DNA of 64,000 bases from Plantibacter flavus (lineage in GTDB: Bacteria; Actinomycetota; Actinomycetes; Actinomycetales; Microbacteriaceae). The stretch lies in assembly GCF_002024505.1 (NCBI RefSeq), contig NZ_CP019402.1:1364001-1428000 (forward strand). Direction: 5' to 3'. The notes under the pieces are model-generated. The model was given only the letters and a program-made list of their open reading frames with translations, ran no database searches and was not told the DNA's origin. The position numbers were made by a program, and so were the translations under genes. The stretch's first letter is position 1. Each line of letters begins with the position of its first letter. Positions 60,870 through 64,000 of the stretch are shown piece by piece.

Positions 60870-62243
60870 TCAGCACTCGATGACGTTGACCGCGAGACCG
60901 CCCTCGCTCGTCTCCTTGTACTTCGTCGACATGTCGACGCCGGTCTGGCGCATGGTCTCGATCACGGTGTCGAGCGACACCAGGTGTGTCCCGTCGCCGT
61001 GCAGCGACAGGCGTGCGGCGCTGACGGCCGTCGAGGACGCGATCGCGTTGCGTTCGATGCACGGGACCTGGACGAGCCCGCCCACCGGGTCGCACGTGAG
61101 GCCGAGGTGGTGCTCCATCGCGATCTCCGCGGCGTTCTCGACCTGACGTGGTGTGCCGCCGAGGACGGCGCACAGGGCACCGGCGGCCATGGCGCAGGCC
61201 GAGCCGACCTCGGCCTGGCAGCCGCCCTCGGCCCCGGAGATGGACGCGTTCGCCTTGAAGAGCGAGCCGATGGCGGTCGCCGTGAGCAGGTAGCGACGGA
61301 TACCGTCGAGCGAGGCGCCCGGCACGAACCGCAGGTAGTAGCTTCCGACGGCCGGGATGATCCCCGCGGCCCCGTTCGTGGGTGCGGTCACGACCCGCCC
61401 GCCGGAGGCGTTCTGCTCGTTGACCGCCAGGGCGAACGCGTGCAGCCACTCCGTGGGGAGCTCACGCCCGCTCTCGGCCTCGGCCACGTCGAGGCGCTCA
61501 CGGACGGCACGTGCCCGGCGCTTGACGCCGAGACCGCCCGGGAGGGTGCCGGTGTCGGCGAGCCCGGCGGTCACGCACTCGTGCATGGCCGTCCAGATGG
61601 CGTCGAGGCCGGCGTCGACCTCGACGGCTGGCCGCAGGGCTTCCTCGTTGCGTCTCGCGATCGCGTCGATCGGGAGTCCCGTCTCGTCGCAGAGCCCGAT
61701 GAGCGCTTCAGCGGTCCGGAACGGCATCGGCACGGGTGTCGACGGCAGCACCGTGCTCGGGTCGTCGCCGTCACGACGGATGAAGCCGCCGCCGACGGAG
61801 TAGTACGTCTCGGAGCGCACCGGGAGGTCGCTCCGCTGGTCCCAGGCGTGGAGGGTCATGGCGTTCGGATGGCCTGGCAGCCTCGTCCTGGGCACGAACG
61901 AGACGTCGTCCTTCGAGAACGCGATGGCCCGCGTCCCGGCGAGCGTGAGCGGAGCGCCGTCGGGGTGATCGCTCCAGGCCCGTCGGACCTCGGCGGGATC
62001 GCACCCTTCGGGGGTGAGCCCCTGGAGTCCCGCGACGACGGCGTCGGGGGTGCCGTGGCCGATGCCGGTCGCGCCGAGCGATCCGTACAACGAGCACGTG
62101 ACGCGGTCGACCCGGTCGAGCAGGCCGTCGTCCGCGAGCCCGGTGGCGAAGGCCAGGGCCGCCCGCATCGGTCCGACCGTGTGCGAGCTGGACGGCCCGA
62201 TCCCGATGGAGAAGAGGTCGAACGCGGACACGTATGCGGTCAC
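60870..62243 (-). CDS. sdaA: L-serine ammonia-lyase (iron-sulfur type)
   Basis: A 457-residue fused-domain L-serine dehydratase that makes pyruvate and ammonia from serine. The beta-like N-terminal domain has SAFDLFSIGIGPSSSHTVGPMRAA. The alpha-like domain has APTNGAAGIIPAVGSYYLRF, and the [4Fe-4S] cysteines appear in GGCQAEVGSACA, LTCDPVGG and VQVPCIERN. The C-terminal tail ends in VIEC, the Cys tail that inserts into the active site in crystal structures of this family. The GTG start at 62243 has AAGGGGG 7 bp upstream, and TAGAGT (62283-62278) is a likely -10 with a short leader. The gene is single. Confidence 0.95.
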   Translation of the reverse strand: MTAYVSAFDLFSIGIGPSSSHTVGPMRAALAFATGLADDGLLDRVDRVTCSLYGSLGATGIGHGTPDAVVAGLQGLTPEGCDPAEVRRAWSDHPDGAPLTLAGTRAIAFSKDDVSFVPRTRLPGHPNAMTLHAWDQRSDLPVRSETYYSVGGGFIRRDGDDPSTVLPSTPVPMPFRTAEALIGLCDETGLPIDAIARRNEEALRPAVEVDAGLDAIWTAMHECVTAGLADTGTLPGGLGVKRRARAVRERLDVAEAESGRELPTEWLHAFALAVNEQNASGGRVVTAPTNGAAGIIPAVGSYYLRFVPGASLDGIRRYLLTATAIGSLFKANASISGAEGGCQAEVGSACAMAAGALCAVLGGTPRQVENAAEIAMEHHLGLTCDPVGGLVQVPCIERNAIASSTAVSAARLSLHGDGTHLVSLDTVIETMRQTGVDMSTKYKETSEGGLAVNVIEC

Positions 62244-62304
62244 TGGACGACCCCCTTCGGTGCGACTGGCTCCTCTCACTCTAAGCGTCTTCAGCGCCGG
62301 GTGC

Positions 62305-62333
62305 GGTGTCAGCGGGTGTCAGCGGGTGTCAGC
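62305..62333. repeat. Three 10-bp direct repeats
   Basis: GGTGTCAGCG occurs two and a half to three times in tandem with a period of 10 bp, one helical turn, about 90 bp before the ABC exporter gene. It could be a regulator site or simple slippage. Confidence 0.4.
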
Positions 62334-62422
62334 TGTGGGTGAGCGCTCCGTGAGTGCCCCAGCCCACACTGTTGTCCGGGTCGCCCACCGGCGGTCCACA
62401 CCTGATTTCGAAAGGCATCCGC

Positions 62423-63436
62423 ATGAGCATCAGCTCCGACTGGGCGATCGAAGCCCACGGCCTCGTGAAGACCTTCGGCGACAACCGGGCGGTCGACGGT
62501 GTCGACCTCTCGGTCCGCACCGGCACCGTCTACGGCGTCCTCGGCCCGAACGGCGCCGGCAAGACCACCACCATCAGCATGCTGGCGACGCTCCTGCGTC
62601 CTGACGCCGGCACCGCCACCGTCTTCGGTCACGACATCCAGCGGGAGTCGCAGGTCGTGCGTCAACTCATCGGCGTGACCGCGCAGTTCGCGTCGGTCGA
62701 CGAGAACCTCTCGGCCACCGAGAACCTCGTCATCTTCTCGCGACTGCTCGGACTCGGCCGCGCGGAGGCGAAGCGCAAGAGCGCGGAACTCCTCGAGGAG
62801 TTCGGCCTGAGCGACGCGGCGTCGCGACCCTTGAAGAAGTTCTCCGGCGGCATGCGTCGTCGTCTCGACCTCGCGGCGAGCCTCATCGCCCAGCCGCCCC
62901 TCATCTTCCTCGACGAGCCGACCACGGGCCTCGACCCGCGGACCCGCGCGCAGATGTGGGACACGATCCGCCGCCTGGTCGCGACGGGCTCGACCGTCCT
63001 CCTGACCACCCAGTACCTCGACGAGGCGGATCAGCTCGCCGACCGGATCGCCGTCATCGACCGCGGTCTCGTCGTCGCCGAGGGCACCTCCGACGAGCTG
63101 AAGGCCTCCGTCGGCGAGTCGTCGCTGCAGCTGCGGCTCGCGGACCCCGCCGACCTGGAGGATGCACGACGGGTCATCTCGAGCGTCCTCGGCGTGGACA
63201 CCGTCGTGTCGCCGGAGGCCACCCGCATCACGGCCCCGATGCGCGACCCCGACGCCGTGACCGACCTGTTCATCACGCTCCGGGAAGCCGGGATCCGGCT
63301 CGCGGAGATGAGCGTCCAGAAGCCGACGCTCGACGAGGTCTTCCTCACCCTCACCGGGCACGGCGTCGAGGCGGACGACGCCGACGCCGTGTCCGACACC
63401 GATTCCCTCGACACCGCAGAGCAGGTCCACGCATGA
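62423..63436 (+). CDS. ABC exporter ATPase, daunorubicin-resistance (DrrA) type
   Basis: A 337-residue ATPase with Walker A GPNGAGKTT near residue 45, signature FSGGMRRRLDLAASLI near residue 143, Walker B LIFLDEPTTGLDPRTR and H loop TTQYLDEAD. The C-terminal 100 residues hold the DrrA-type regulatory region with RLAEMSVQKPTLDEVFLTLTGH. Such ATPases power export of drugs or lipids with a DrrB-type permease. ATG 62423 has AAAGG 7 bp upstream. The stop overlaps the permease start by 4 bp (ATGA). Confidence 0.93.
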   Translation: MSISSDWAIEAHGLVKTFGDNRAVDGVDLSVRTGTVYGVLGPNGAGKTTTISMLATLLRPDAGTATVFGHDIQRESQVVRQLIGVTAQFASVDENLSATENLVIFSRLLGLGRAEAKRKSAELLEEFGLSDAASRPLKKFSGGMRRRLDLAASLIAQPPLIFLDEPTTGLDPRTRAQMWDTIRRLVATGSTVLLTTQYLDEADQLADRIAVIDRGLVVAEGTSDELKASVGESSLQLRLADPADLEDARRVISSVLGVDTVVSPEATRITAPMRDPDAVTDLFITLREAGIRLAEMSVQKPTLDEVFLTLTGHGVEADDADAVSDTDSLDTAEQVHA

Positions 63437-64000
63437 GCACGATCACCATCACCCCGGCCGCAGACCGGTCCCTCCGGAACCACGTCAGCCTCTCGCAGAC
63501 GGTCCGCAACTCCTTCACCATGGCGTACCGCGGACTGCTCAAGATCAAGCGCACGCCCGAGCAGCTGATCGACGTGACGGTCCAGCCGATCATCTTCACG
63601 CTGATGTTCACGTACATCTTCGGCGGCGCGATCGCCGGCGACGTCGCGAGCTATCTGCCGATCATCATCCCGGGCATCCTGGTCCAGACCGTCATCACGA
63701 CCTCGGTCGTGACCGGCATCCAGCTCCGCGAGGACATGGACAAGGGCGTGTTCGACCGCTTCAAGTCGATGCCCATCGCCCGCATCGCACCGCTGGCCGG
63801 TGCCCTCCTCGCCGACACGGTGCGCTACACGATCGCCACGACGCTCACCTTCGCGATGGGCTTCGTCATGGGGTACCGACCGGAGGGCGGCATCGGCTTC
63901 GTGGCCCTCGCCGGCCTTCTCGTGATCGTCTGCGCCTGGGCCATCAGCTGGATCTTCGCGTTCTTCGGGGTCATCGCCCGGAGCGCGAGCAGCGTGCAGG
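63433..64000 (+). CDS. ABC-2 permease, DrrB type (cut by the window end)
   Basis: The first 189 codons of a permease. It starts at ATG 63433 overlapping the ATPase stop, and the frame is open to the last base. The N-terminal cytoplasmic part is followed by TMAYRGLLKIKRTPEQLIDVTVQPIIFTLMFTYIFGG, then IIIPGILVQTVITTSVVTGIQLREDMDKGVFDRFKSMPIARIAPLAGALLADTVRY. This is the DrrB/ABC-2 signature with the coupling helix, and at least four helices are seen. It is the membrane half of the exporter. The C-terminal third is missing. Confidence 0.92.
   Translation, partial: MSTITITPAADRSLRNHVSLSQTVRNSFTMAYRGLLKIKRTPEQLIDVTVQPIIFTLMFTYIFGGAIAGDVASYLPIIIPGILVQTVITTSVVTGIQLREDMDKGVFDRFKSMPIARIAPLAGALLADTVRYTIATTLTFAMGFVMGYRPEGGIGFVALAGLLVIVCAWAISWIFAFFGVIARSASSVQ

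Overview
The window is 64 kb of very GC-rich DNA with dense, short-spaced genes and codons that mostly end in G or C. It comes from an actinobacterium, and I infer the family Microbacteriaceae (Plantibacter/Curtobacterium-like). The reasons are: a gene block in the same order as around galU in mycobacteria (mscL, FmdB/Ruc-like protein, 5-formyl-THF cyclo-ligase, galU, rimJ, GlpR-like protein); a class Ib ribonucleotide reductase (nrdHIEF); a DUF222/HNH (13E12-type) gene; many genes with a TANNNT -10 hexamer only 6-7 nt before the start codon (leaderless mRNAs); and a dispersed intergenic repeat with the core CCCTGAGCCTGTCGAAGGG. The genus is not proven by the sequence. The window looks chromosomal. 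I see no phage, plasmid, CRISPR array or complete insertion sequence.

Layout. 0-5 kb: end of a TetR/ScbR-like regulator, then a CitA/DcuS-type sensor kinase and CitB-type regulator facing a CitMHS citrate transporter, then a LysM lipoprotein. 5-9 kb: Gfo/Idh/MocA oxidoreductase, GT4 glycosyltransferase, ROK regulator. 8.9-12.9 kb: a ~1245-residue SF1 helicase relative whose ATPase motifs have lost key residues, and a 71-residue protein. 12.9-18.1 kb: the mscL-to-glpR block. 18.1-18.3 kb: tRNA-Ala(CGC). 18.3-23.7 kb: carboxyethylornithine-synthase-like enzyme, DUF222-HNH gene bracketed by repeats, MscS channel, SIS protein. 23.7-30.8 kb: two MFS transporters, serine hydrolase, aldose epimerase, and a Pro/Gln/Tyr-rich membrane protein with a 36-bp minisatellite. 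30.8-38.3 kb: DUF445 protein, CsoR-family sensor with its operator, DUF4349 lipoprotein plus acyl-CoA dehydrogenase, alpha/beta hydrolase, aldo/keto reductase, FMN reductase, MFS. 38.3-42.8 kb: NrdR-type boxes and nrdHIEF. 42.8-49.3 kb: small membrane proteins, flavin reductase, sulfurtransferase, HrpA. 49.3-52.1 kb: four-gene HTH-ABC operon. 52.2-53.8 kb: HAL/PAL-like protein without the MIO triad. 54.0-57.4 kb: OpuC-type osmoprotectant ABC transporter. 57.5-62.3 kb: DUF1684, DUF255/YyaL-type protein, rhodanese-like protein, L-serine dehydratase. 62.4-64 kb: DrrAB-like ABC exporter, cut by the window end.

Most genes are housekeeping, transport or central metabolism. The parts most worth a second look are three degenerate enzymes (helicase, HAL-like protein, lone rhodanese), the C-H-H CsoR protein whose promoter overlaps its own candidate operator, the dispersed repeats that form a 59-bp tandem array beside the DUF222 gene and a large inverted repeat inside the nrd operon, a 77-bp tandem duplication in which only one copy keeps the promoter hexamer, and the self-contained HTH-ABC operon with an inverted-repeat operator. 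I found no clear new defence or mobile system. Gene-free stretches above 300 bp are 19540-19992 and 21265-21624 (repeat clusters) and 38327-38679 (nrd leader).
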